This document shows positions 8,400 to 16,027 of a DNA stretch of 64,000 nucleotides, one piece after another. Where the stretch lies: NCBI GenBank assembly GCA_021295815.1, contig JAGWBQ010000011.1, forward strand, positions 32,378 through 96,377. Reading direction: 5' to 3'. The stretch is from Gemmatimonadota bacterium (GTDB lineage Bacteria > Gemmatimonadota > Gemmatimonadetes > Longimicrobiales > Gaopeijiaceae). Made by a program: the position numbers and the translations under genes. The notes beneath the pieces are model-generated. The model was not told where the DNA came from and searched no databases. It was given only the letters and a program-made list of their open reading frames with translations. Within the stretch, counting starts at the first letter, position 1; each line of letters begins with the position of its first letter.

Positions 8400-9257
8400 C
8401 TAATCGTGCGGAAAGAACAGACCGTGGAGGTACTCCGCGTCTTCCGCAATCCCCGGTCCGGGAACCTGCAAACGTCCGCCCAGCTCTATCACCCGGGCGT
8501 CCGGCGCCAGACGGGGATCCCAGTCGCTCGCCGTGTTCACCAGCACTATGTCCGGTGCGGCGAACCTGAGGACCTCGGGGCTGATCGGGACGAATCCTCC
8601 GTCCTCGTCAAGCGGGTTCTTACCTCCGGCCGTCTCGACGATCTCGTTGACCCAGCTGCCGCGAGTCGCCACGAACGGTGGCGTTCCGCCCAGCACATAG
8701 ACCACACTCGGCCCCTTTCGGTCTTCCGAGAGCGCACGCAAGCTCCCCAGCCTGTTGCGCAAATCGGCCACAAGCGCGGCGGCCCTGTCCTCAGACCCGG
8801 TGACCGCGCCGACTATCTCGACCTGCCGAAACACGTCTTCCATCAGACCGGTTTTCACGGACACCGTCGGGATGCCGAATTCACCCAGTCGGTCCGCGAT
8901 CCCTCGGCTGTCGTCGCCCTGATAGAATATCACGAGGTCCGGGTCGCGCTCGATGACGTGTTCGAGGCTCGGGTCGATGCCCCTTCCGACCGACGCGATT
9001 TTCGCCGCCCACTCCGCCGTGTCGAACTGGGTGCGACCCACCAGCCGGTCCTCCTCGCCGAGAGCGCGCAGAACGGCGGTGGCGGAAGGTACCAGCGACA
9101 CGATACGTCGAGCCGGCTCGACGAGGCTCCGTTCGACACCGGAGGCGTCCACCACCAGAACGCCGCCGTCCGGCGGGGGCTCCGCACATCCTGCCGCCGC
9201 AGCGAGAATCGCGACCGGCAGCCAATGCGGCACAGTCCGGCGGCGCCGGTACCTCAT
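8400..9257 (-). CDS. Helical-backbone substrate-binding lipoprotein of the ABC importer (BtuF-like)
   Basis: Starting at the ATG at 9257 gives 285 residues with a lipoprotein signal: basic start MRYRRRR, a hydrophobic stretch and the lipobox LAAAAGC. The mature part has the class III binding-protein pattern RIVSLVPSATAVLRALGEEDRLVG followed by HVIERDPDLVIF, as in BtuF and related cobalamin, heme or siderophore receptors. The start is fixed by an ATGA overlap with the stop codon of the preceding lipoprotein gene (9254-9257), which implies translational coupling. A longer frame to 9335 exists but would destroy the signal peptide. The ligand is not deducible. Confidence 0.9.
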   Translation of the reverse strand: MRYRRRRTVPHWLPVAILAAAAGCAEPPPDGGVLVVDASGVERSLVEPARRIVSLVPSATAVLRALGEEDRLVGRTQFDTAEWAAKIASVGRGIDPSLEHVIERDPDLVIFYQGDDSRGIADRLGEFGIPTVSVKTGLMEDVFRQVEIVGAVTGSEDRAAALVADLRNRLGSLRALSEDRKGPSVVYVLGGTPPFVATRGSWVNEIVETAGGKNPLDEDGGFVPISPEVLRFAAPDIVLVNTASDWDPRLAPDARVIELGGRLQVPGPGIAEDAEYLHGLFFPHD

Positions 9258-10261
9258 CCTCCCGTCGCGGCCCGGCAGGGTTCGTCTTCGAAGAGGGATC
9301 TCCAGAATCTTCCCCGTCCCCTGATCACCTGCCATCCGGCGTCCTGCTCCCCGTGAATCCGGAGCAACACCTCGTCGGCGCCGTCGCCATCGATATCCAC
9401 GCGGTCGAAGAAGCTCGGCACCGCCTTCCCGGCACCGGCCTTCCTAAAGTCGGAATAAGCGGTGAAAATCCGGCCCTCCTCGTCTCCGCCGCCCATCACG
9501 AAAATGGAGTAGGCGGTCTCGAGCGCAGTCGGACTCACCGGACCCACCGCGACCTCGTCGCCCAAGGTGAATGTGGCGGCGAAGAAGCGGTCCTCGGGAC
9601 CTCCGCCGACTGCGAACGCGGTGATCTCACGGCGAATCGAGAGAAAGCCCTCCGAAGGCCAGGCGGCCCCCTCCGTCGCGACGATGCCCGACGCCATGCT
9701 CAGCGAGCCGACCCGTTGAGCGTAGTTGTGCCTGAGCGGTCTGTAGCTGCCGAAGTCACGGCGCCCGGCGTAATCTCGGGGAAGCGCGACCAGCGCCTCG
9801 GCCGAAACCGCCTGCGGGATCACTCGCACCTCGCCTTCGACCTGGGGGAGTCCGGTTTCGCAAGCCTCGCCTTCGTCGACCACGGAATCGACCACGAGCT
9901 CGCCCACACGAGCACCGTCGGCGAAGAGTATCCACTCGGTGCCGACGGCCAGCGGTCCGGCTGCCAGCGCCTCGCCGATACGCGGCAAGTCGTGCTCCGT
10001 GGGTACGGCCCTCAGGGAATCGCCGTTCCACAGACCCACGATCTCCAGACGGACGCGGTCGGCGTCTCGTTCGCCGGCCAGCAGAAAGACCCCTTCCGGA
10101 ACATCGGGGAGCGTTACCTCGCTCACCTCCACCGTTTCCTCGACGGTCCCGGAGCGATCCGGGGGACCGCGCAGCGCAATGGAAGCCCCTTCCATTTCCA
10201 CGCAACCGGTCGTTCCTGCGAGGAGGCAGACCGGGATTACTCTATTGGGGAAGCAGGCCAT
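9254..10261 (-). CDS. Lipoprotein of unknown function, first gene of the ABC importer operon
   Basis: The 335-residue product starts MACFPNRVIPVCLLAG and has a cysteine at position 20 after a hydrophobic run, consistent with a lipoprotein, although the lipobox is weak. I recognise no named family. Near the end it has an Asp-rich FG-GAP/VCBS-like segment (RVDIDGDGADEVLLRI), a calcium-binding loop type common in exported propellers. It overlaps the binding-protein gene by ATGA, so it is part of the importer operon and could be an accessory surface protein. In its leader, GCATGC occurs at 10311-10316 and 10324-10329, an inverted repeat that could be an operator. Confidence 0.75.
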   Translation of the reverse strand: MACFPNRVIPVCLLAGTTGCVEMEGASIALRGPPDRSGTVEETVEVSEVTLPDVPEGVFLLAGERDADRVRLEIVGLWNGDSLRAVPTEHDLPRIGEALAAGPLAVGTEWILFADGARVGELVVDSVVDEGEACETGLPQVEGEVRVIPQAVSAEALVALPRDYAGRRDFGSYRPLRHNYAQRVGSLSMASGIVATEGAAWPSEGFLSIRREITAFAVGGGPEDRFFAATFTLGDEVAVGPVSPTALETAYSIFVMGGGDEEGRIFTAYSDFRKAGAGKAVPSFFDRVDIDGDGADEVLLRIHGEQDAGWQVIRGRGRFWRSLFEDEPCRAATGG

Positions 10262-10387
10262 GGCGCTCGGGGACGGAGTGTGGGATGAGCTTCAATCGAA
10301 GGGCGCAAGGGCATGCACGGCAAGCATGCGAGAGTCGGAGAGGTCGGGCACCGGCCGGGACCGGTCCTCATAAAGCTAGCAGTCGGC

Positions 10388-10541
10388 AGCGAAACTCGCA
10401 CGAGCGGCGAAGCGCCGTGCGGGACGCCGTGCTCCTCGGTGTCGATCTTCGGGCGAATAGCGGTGCCGCTCGTCCCTCAATCGCGCCTTGCCCGCGCGGA
10501 TGCGGCAGCGTTCCGCCGCAGGTGGTCCTGTCCGCGGACTG
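10388..10541 (+). repeat. Dispersed intergenic composite repeat, copy B
   Basis: GAAACTCGCACGAGC at 10391-10405 repeats copy A exactly. The middle block (10451-10479, GGGCGAATAGCGG to CGTCCCTCA) matches copy A but in inverted orientation. The 3' module starts GCGCGGATGCGGCAGCG near 10494 and ends at the stop codon of the OCD-family gene (10542). The inverted middle shows the element is modular. It occupies over half of the 280-bp gap before the importer operon. Confidence 0.65.
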
Positions 10542-11519
10542 CTACAGTGACAACACGGTCCCCAACCCGGCCTCCTCCGCCTGCACCAAGGCCAAATGTG
10601 CTACCGCGACATCCTGAACGGCGTTCCCGACGGACTTGAAGAACGTAATCTCGTCGGGCCTCGTGCGCCCCGGAACCCGGCCCGCGACCACGTCTCCCAA
10701 CTCGCCGACAACGGCTGACTCGTCGATCACCCCGGCGGCGAGCGGCTGCAGGATGTCCCCCGCCTCGGCCATAGCGCCAGCCCGCTGGTCCACAACGATG
10801 CGCGCCCTGGCGACGAGGGTCGCGTCGACCTCGGCCATCTCGGGAGTGAAGGAGCCGATGCCGGTCACATGGGCTCCGTCCTCGACGAGCGAGCCGTCGA
10901 AGACCGGTGTGGGGCTGGTGGTGGCGGCGATCACCAGGTCGGCTCCCGCGAGGGCCTCCTCGGGTGTCCGCGCCGCTCTCGCCTCGAGGCCGGAATCCGA
11001 CGCCTCGATCTCTCTTGCCAGGGTTCGTCCGGTATCGTCCAACGTGAAGACGCGGACCTCTCGCACCTCCCGCACGCAGCGTACCGCATCGAGCTGGGTG
11101 CGCGCCTGAACGCCGGCCCCGAAAAGGGCGACCGTTCCGGCCTGCGGACACGCCATCAGGTCGGCGGCGAGCCCTCCTCCCGCCCCCGTGCGCAGCGCGG
11201 TCAGCCACTCCCCCTCCAGCAAGGCTTTCAGAGCGCCGGTTCTAGGGTCGAAGACCGCTATGGCGGCGTGAATCGCCGGAAGGCCGTAACGCTCGGGATT
11301 GTCCAGGTTGACGCTCACCAGCTTGGCCGCCACTCTTTCGTTCCCCACCCGTCCCGGCATGAAGAGGGCGACACCTCCGGGTGTGTCCATGGAGAGGCGG
11401 GTCGGCGCGTGGGCTGTCCCGTCGGAGAGGGAACGGAAGGCCTCGCGCATGGCGGCGATGGCCGTCGGCATGTCGAGGGCCGCCGCGATCTCCTTCCGGG
11501 AAAGAACTCTGATCTTCAT
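10542..11519 (-). CDS. Ornithine cyclodeaminase / mu-crystallin family NAD(P)-dependent enzyme
   Basis: This 325-residue protein matches the OCD/mu-crystallin family, whose members are ornithine cyclodeaminases, alanine or lysine dehydrogenases and ketimine reductases. Visible features are a substrate-side N-terminal domain (SMDTPGG, AAKLVSVNLDNPERYGLP), LLEGEWLTALRTGAGGGLA, and a Rossmann motif VALFGAGVQARTQL. TSPTPVFDG and GSFTPEMAEVD follow, where the conserved catalytic Asp normally sits. It is monocistronic on the minus strand. The exact reaction cannot be settled from sequence. A sarcosine-oxidase-like enzyme is divergent from it, so both may act in amine or amino-acid catabolism. Confidence 0.9.
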   Translation of the reverse strand: MKIRVLSRKEIAAALDMPTAIAAMREAFRSLSDGTAHAPTRLSMDTPGGVALFMPGRVGNERVAAKLVSVNLDNPERYGLPAIHAAIAVFDPRTGALKALLEGEWLTALRTGAGGGLAADLMACPQAGTVALFGAGVQARTQLDAVRCVREVREVRVFTLDDTGRTLAREIEASDSGLEARAARTPEEALAGADLVIAATTSPTPVFDGSLVEDGAHVTGIGSFTPEMAEVDATLVARARIVVDQRAGAMAEAGDILQPLAAGVIDESAVVGELGDVVAGRVPGRTRPDEITFFKSVGNAVQDVAVAHLALVQAEEAGLGTVLSL

Positions 11520-11714
11520 ATTCCGGGTTCGGTCAGGAGCTGCCGGCCGCCCGCGCCCTTGCGGGGGACCGTGTCGCTTTCGTAACTATTCATGATCTGA
11601 CGATAGCTTGACCGATGCATCCGGCGAAGCTGACGACGAGAGACGCGCGGCCTGCGCGGTCCCCAAAGATCCTTCAACAGGTGATGACCCAACATGATAC
11701 CAGCCGGAAGAACC

Positions 11715-12875
11715 ATGCGAAGGGCGTTGATCGTTGGGGGCGGGATTTTCGGCATCACCGCCGCCGTCGAGCTGAGGCGGCGGTCCTGGGCGGTTACAGT
11801 CGTCGACAGGGCGCGCGTTCCGAACCCCGACGCGTCCTCTACCGACACGAGCAAGCTCGTGCGCATGGACTACGGGAACGATCGCTTCTATCACGAGCTC
11901 GCCGAAGCAGCCCTCGAAGGCTGGGATCGCTGGAATCGGGACCTGCCTACGCCCCTCTACCACGAGACCGGCTTTCTGGTTCTGGCGGCGGAAGAAATGG
12001 CGCCGGGGGGATTCGAGCACGACAGCTTCCAGATTCTTGACGAACGCGGCTTCGGCCCCGTGCGCCTCGCCGACCACGCCGAGGTTCTTGCCCGGGGGCC
12101 CTGGATGCTCGACGCATATCCCGACGGCTACCTGAGTCGAAGGGCGGGTTGGGTGGAATGCGACCGAGTCGTCGAGGTGCTGATCGAGAAGGCGAAGAGC
12201 ATCGGCGTAGTCTTCCGGGAGGGCATGGCGCGAAAACTGTCGGCCCACGGCTCGAAGATCACGGGAGTGACTCTTGACAACGGGTCCAGGCTGGGAGCCG
12301 ATTGCGTAGTGGTCTCCGCAGGCGCCTGGACGCCTCAGCTGGTGCCGGAGCTCGCAGGGCTGCTCACTTCGGTGGCGCAACCCGTTCTCTATTTCAAGCC
12401 CCCGGACCCCTCGCCCTATCACGGCGAGAACTTCCCCACTTGGGCGGCCGACACCTCGCGTGAAGGCTGGTACGGTTTCCCGAGCCTGCCCGACGGCAGA
12501 GTCAAAGTGGGACATCACGGCAAGGGCATCCCCGTCGAGCCCGACCGGCGCCTGCCGGTGGGGCACCGGCACGAGCAGCGCACTCGCGCCTTCCTGAAGA
12601 ACTTCCTCCCCGAGCTCGCCAAGGCCCGCGTCGACCATCGCAGGACCTGCATGTACTGCGACTCCCTCGACGGCGATTTCGTGATCGCGCGCCATCCGTG
12701 GCACGACGGCCTCGTAGTCGCTTCCGGCGGCAGCGGTCACGGCTTCAAGTTCGCCCCGCTTCTGGGCGAGATCGTAGCGAACGTAGTGGAAGGGCACGAC
12801 GAACCCAGGGCCGAACGATTCCAGTGGCGAACGGAGATCACCGAGAAGCTGGAAGCGTCGAGATCGCGGGCTTGA
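11715..12875 (+). CDS. FAD-dependent amine oxidoreductase (DAO family, monomeric sarcosine oxidase-like)
   Basis: From the ATG at 11715, preceded by GGAAGA, the 386-residue protein begins directly with the dinucleotide-binding motif ALIVGGGIFGITAA. An ATG at 11694 would add seven residues with no better ribosome site. STDTSKLVRMDYGND resembles the FAD-contact loop of sarcosine oxidase. CMYCDSLDGDFVIARHP near the C-terminus holds the cysteine position used for covalent FAD attachment in monomeric sarcosine and N-methyltryptophan oxidases. GSGHGFKFAPLLGE is the closing FAD motif. The likely role is oxidation of an N-methyl or secondary amine to imine with hydrogen peroxide release; the substrate is unknown. 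Confidence 0.88.
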   Translation: MRRALIVGGGIFGITAAVELRRRSWAVTVVDRARVPNPDASSTDTSKLVRMDYGNDRFYHELAEAALEGWDRWNRDLPTPLYHETGFLVLAAEEMAPGGFEHDSFQILDERGFGPVRLADHAEVLARGPWMLDAYPDGYLSRRAGWVECDRVVEVLIEKAKSIGVVFREGMARKLSAHGSKITGVTLDNGSRLGADCVVVSAGAWTPQLVPELAGLLTSVAQPVLYFKPPDPSPYHGENFPTWAADTSREGWYGFPSLPDGRVKVGHHGKGIPVEPDRRLPVGHRHEQRTRAFLKNFLPELAKARVDHRRTCMYCDSLDGDFVIARHPWHDGLVVASGGSGHGFKFAPLLGEIVANVVEGHDEPRAERFQWRTEITEKLEASRSRA

Positions 12876-12951
12876 GGCGCTCGAAACCCGGTCTCCTGGC
12901 GCTCCCGGAGGCCAAGCCTTATCTCGCGATGCGCACGAGGCGACCCTCCCC

Positions 12952-12987
12952 TTGAAACCGAGGGAACTTTCGCTTATCTTGGTATCC
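12952..12987 (+). promoter_or_regulatory. Promoter region of the ECF sigma gene
   Basis: Two readings fit. TTG at 12952-12954 with TATCTTGG from 12975 is spaced 20 bases apart, like the FCB-type housekeeping promoter. GGAACTT at 12963-12969 with TATCC at 12983-12987 (15-base spacer after GGAAC) resembles an ECF-type promoter, which would mean autoregulation. The gene itself has a strong ribosome site, GGAGGT at 13015-13020, five bases before the ATG. Confidence 0.4.
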
Positions 12988-13025
12988 AAGCGAGGGTTCT
13001 GGGTCATTCAAAACGGAGGTCCATC

Positions 13026-13655
13026 ATGGCGGAGGCAAGCTTGGGGGCGATCGGCGAGTTCCTGACCTCCGCACCGCTGTCGGAGCTCTCCGACGAGCAA
13101 CTGGTGAGTGCGCACCTGGTAGGCAGGCACGGTGCGTTCGACGTCCTCTACAACCGCTATCGCGACCGGCTCGTGCACTTCATCACGAGGAAGACCGGCG
13201 ATCCGGATCGGGCGCAGGATCTCGTGCAGGAGGCCTTCATCCGGGTCACTCGCCACCTCAGGCGCTTCGACACGACCAAGAAGTTCTCCACTTGGATCTA
13301 CACCATCGCGAGCAATCTCTCCAAGAACGAGCTCCGCAACCGTTCGCGCAGCCCGCTGGTTCTCTTCCAGAAGCTGGTGAGCAGTTGGGACGACGATCAC
13401 CGTCCGCTCCAGTTCGAGGATTCCTCGATGCGCCCGGACGACATGTATCGGAAGCGCTTTCTGGAGGAGCTGGTCAAAGACACGGTGAGGACGCTGCCCG
13501 AGCATCACCAGGACGTCTTCCGCTTGCGCGAGCTGGAGGGCAAGAGCTACGAAGAGATCTCGCAGATCACTGGAGTCAATCTCGGTACGGTGAAGAGCCG
13601 GCTCCACCGGGCGAGGCATTCGTTCGCCCGGAGCATCCAGCCTCATCTGAATTGA
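13026..13655 (+). CDS. ECF-type RNA polymerase sigma factor
   Basis: The 209-residue protein has sigma region 2 (HGAFDVLYNRYRDRLVHFI, AQDLVQEAFIRVTRHL, FDTTKKFSTWIYTIASNL) and region 4 (LPEHHQDVFRLRELEGKSYEEISQITG, VNLGTVKSRLHRAR), without region 3, the ECF layout. Such factors redirect RNA polymerase to stress promoters and are normally held by an anti-sigma factor, but no anti-sigma gene is adjacent. It is followed after 53 bp by a coiled-coil protein and then a small membrane protein, so the three genes may form one envelope-related unit. The ATG is well supported by GGAGGT. Confidence 0.93.
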   Translation: MAEASLGAIGEFLTSAPLSELSDEQLVSAHLVGRHGAFDVLYNRYRDRLVHFITRKTGDPDRAQDLVQEAFIRVTRHLRRFDTTKKFSTWIYTIASNLSKNELRNRSRSPLVLFQKLVSSWDDDHRPLQFEDSSMRPDDMYRKRFLEELVKDTVRTLPEHHQDVFRLRELEGKSYEEISQITGVNLGTVKSRLHRARHSFARSIQPHLN

Positions 13656-13708
13656 CGGGTGACGCAGGTCTTACAGGCTCGCTGAACGACGCTCACTGAA
13701 CCGCCGCA

Positions 13709-14332
13709 ATGTTCGAGGATCTGCGCGCCGCCTTCCGGGAAGCGGTCGACAACTTCAACCGGGAGCTCGGAAAGACGCGGGTCGTCGACGGCGTCGACAG
13801 CCACGTCCGGGGCATGGCCGACGAGATCACGCAGGTGCGGGCCGGGCTCAAGAGGCTCGAAGCCGACATCGAGAGCACGAAGTCGAAGCTGACGAAGGAG
13901 CGTGCGGCCGCCGCCACCTGTCGCCGCAGGGAAAAGCTGGCCCGGAAGGCCCTCGACCCCGAGACGGCGGAGATCGCTGCCGTTCATGCTCAACGCCACG
14001 AAGAGCGCGTCGTTCTGCTCACGAAGAAGCTGGAAGTGGTTGAGGAGGAGCTGGCTCTCGGACGCGCGGAAGCCCGGAGCATGCTAGAGCAGTTGAAGGA
14101 GGCCCGGTCGCGCCGCGACTCCCTGGCGGCGGCCGTGGGACGTACGCAGGCCCGCAACACCTTCTCCGGCAGCGACGACCTCTTCGAGGATTTCGACCGC
14201 TTCGCCGCCTCCCTCGACGAGAACGCCGCAACCTCTTCCGCTCACATGGATTTCGACCCGCCGCCCAGGCCGGAGCCTGACATCGACGCTCGACTCGCCG
14301 AAATGAAACGTAAGATGGGCAAGCAGGGATGA
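13709..14332 (+). CDS. Coiled-coil protein of unknown function, possibly PspA-like
   Basis: The 207-residue protein is soluble and strongly helical. Heptad-like stretches span about residues 45-140 (AGLKRLEADIESTKSKLTK, LLTKKLEVVEEELALGRAEA), followed by an acidic, Pro-rich linker and a basic end (RLAEMKRKMGKQG). The start MFEDLRAAFREAVDNFNREL resembles an amphipathic lead-in helix, and the general design recalls PspA/IM30 proteins that bind stressed membranes. No diagnostic PspA residue can be confirmed, so this is only a suggestion. It sits between the ECF sigma gene and a small membrane-protein gene, which fits an envelope role. Confidence 0.75.
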   Translation: MFEDLRAAFREAVDNFNRELGKTRVVDGVDSHVRGMADEITQVRAGLKRLEADIESTKSKLTKERAAAATCRRREKLARKALDPETAEIAAVHAQRHEERVVLLTKKLEVVEEELALGRAEARSMLEQLKEARSRRDSLAAAVGRTQARNTFSGSDDLFEDFDRFAASLDENAATSSAHMDFDPPPRPEPDIDARLAEMKRKMGKQG

Positions 14333-14354
14333 CTCCCGAATAGGAAACGACGTA

Positions 14355-14633
14355 ATGGAGAACTGGATCGGAATCGCGCTCTGGCTGATCATCGGTGCGG
14401 GGATCGGCCTCGTGGTCAAATCTCTCAGGCGCGAGCCCAGAGAACAGCCCGGCCACGCCGCGGTGATCGCCGTGCTGGGAGCCTTCGGAGCGCTCATCGG
14501 CGGAATGCTGGGGGTGGGCACCTTCCATCTCGACGAACCCCTCTCGCTCTCGATCGGGGGCATGGCGGGAGCGGTGCTCCTGGCTACCGTCAGCGCCGTC
14601 CTCTACCGCTGGGGCGTCCGCGGAATGACGTGA
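14355..14633 (+). CDS. Small integral membrane protein, resembling GlsB/YeaQ/YmgE
   Basis: This 92-residue protein has three predicted membrane segments (WIGIALWLIIGAGIGLVV, AAVIAVLGAFGALIGGML, LSIGGMAGAVLLATVSAVLY). Gly-rich helices and the GxxGAxxGG pattern resemble the transglycosylase-associated GlsB/YeaQ family, which are small stress-related membrane proteins of unknown mechanism. It begins 23 bp after the coiled-coil gene, and its stop codon overlaps the peptidase start in TGATG, so it is co-translated with the M20 peptidase gene. Confidence 0.75.
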   Translation: MENWIGIALWLIIGAGIGLVVKSLRREPREQPGHAAVIAVLGAFGALIGGMLGVGTFHLDEPLSLSIGGMAGAVLLATVSAVLYRWGVRGMT

Positions 14634-16027
14634 TGGATCCCGGGGAGTTCGCCGTCGAACACCTGCCGCGCTTTCGCCGGGAGCTGACCGATCTGCTTCG
14701 CATCCCCTCGGTCAGCGCCAAATCCGAACACGCCCACGACATGCGTCGCGCCGCCGACTGGATGGCCGCGCGCATGCGGGCGACCGGGCTGACCGCGGAG
14801 ATCATGCCCACACCCGGACATCCCGTCGTACTGGGAAGCTGGCGGGAGGCGGGCGAGGGTGCCCCCTCCGTGCTCATCTACGGCCACTACGACGTTCAGC
14901 CGCCCGAACCTCTCGAGCTCTGGGACTCGCCGCCTTTCGATCCGACGGAACGCGACGGACGCATCTACGCGCGCGGCGCGGCCGACGACAAGGGCCAGCT
15001 CTTCATGCATCTCGCCGCCCTGGAAGCGCATCTTCACACCAGAGGCGAACTGCCGTTCAACGTAACGGTCCTCGCGGAAGGCGAAGAGGAGGTAGGCTCG
15101 GCCAACCTGGCGCCCTTCGTGCGGGAGCACGCCGAGCGGCTCGCCTGCGACTGCGTGATCATCTCGGACTCGAACATGTTCGCCGAGGGGTTGCCTTCGA
15201 TCCTCTTCTCGCTGCGCGGGCTGGCCTACTTCGAGATCGAGGTGTCGGGAGCGCGCTCCGACCTCCATTCGGGTCAGTTCGGCGGTACCGTGGCGAACCC
15301 TGCCAACGAGCTCGCGCGACTGATCGCCACCCTCCACGACGCCGACGGCAGGGTCGCGGTCCCGGGCTTCTACGACGACGTGATCGAGTGGGACGACGAG
15401 ACTCTCGCCAGGGTACGTTCGCTACCCTTCGATCCCGAGAAGTTCAGGAGCGAACTGGAGGTCCCTGCGCTGGCAGGCGAAGAGGGATGGAGCACGCTCG
15501 AACGCCTCTGGCTCCGCCCGTCCTGCGACGTCAACGGCCTGCTCGGCGGCTACACCGGCGAAGGTGCCAAGACCGTCCTTCCCAATCACGCCATGGCGAA
15601 GGTTTCGTTCCGGCTCGTGCCCGACCAGAGTCCGGAGCGCGTGGGCGAGCTGCTCAGGATCCACATCGACCGGGTCAAGGCGCCGGGCGTGGCGGTCGAA
15701 GTCCGCGAGCTCCACGGCGGACGGCCCTGGAGAGCCAATCTCGACCCCGGGTTGGTGCAGATCGCCTCGGATGCGCTCGAGACGGCGTTCGGGGTCCGGC
15801 CCGTGCTTCAGGGCGAGGGCGGTTCGATACCGATCGTCACGGATTTCGAGGAGCTGCTGGGCGCCTCGGCCCTGCTTCTGGGGTTCGGTCTGCCCGGCTG
15901 CAATCTCCACGCACCCAACGAGTGGTTCGGGATCAACGAGTTCGAGAAGGGGATTCAGGCCCTGGTCGAATTTTACTCGTCGGTCGGATCCAGCTCGGGC
16001 CGAGCGAGTCGCGCCCAGGAGTTGTAG
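14633..16027 (+). CDS. M20-family dipeptidase
   Basis: The 464-residue enzyme is a zinc aminoacylase/carboxypeptidase homologue. The dinuclear metal site is visible: His in YGHYDVQP, bridging Asp in GAADDKGQ, catalytic and metal Glu in EGEEEVGS, Asp in SDSNMF and the late His in NLHAPNE. The overall pattern (VLIYGHYDVQP, FSLRGLAYFEIEVSG, SDLHSGQFGG) matches the dipeptidase branch, which contains beta-Ala-His and Xaa-His dipeptidases, rather than ArgE or DapE. ATG at 14633 overlaps the upstream stop as TGATG; GTG at 14630 is the alternative. Its 3' end overlaps the convergent DUF2723 gene by 55 bp. Substrate not determined. Confidence 0.9.
   Translation: MDPGEFAVEHLPRFRRELTDLLRIPSVSAKSEHAHDMRRAADWMAARMRATGLTAEIMPTPGHPVVLGSWREAGEGAPSVLIYGHYDVQPPEPLELWDSPPFDPTERDGRIYARGAADDKGQLFMHLAALEAHLHTRGELPFNVTVLAEGEEEVGSANLAPFVREHAERLACDCVIISDSNMFAEGLPSILFSLRGLAYFEIEVSGARSDLHSGQFGGTVANPANELARLIATLHDADGRVAVPGFYDDVIEWDDETLARVRSLPFDPEKFRSELEVPALAGEEGWSTLERLWLRPSCDVNGLLGGYTGEGAKTVLPNHAMAKVSFRLVPDQSPERVGELLRIHIDRVKAPGVAVEVRELHGGRPWRANLDPGLVQIASDALETAFGVRPVLQGEGGSIPIVTDFEELLGASALLLGFGLPGCNLHAPNEWFGINEFEKGIQALVEFYSSVGSSSGRASRAQEL

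Noticed and set aside
10262..10541. Possible cobalamin riboswitch before the BtuCDF-like operon
   Set aside because: No B12-box-like sequence was found on the minus strand. The region is mostly the dispersed repeat and a GCATGC inverted repeat.
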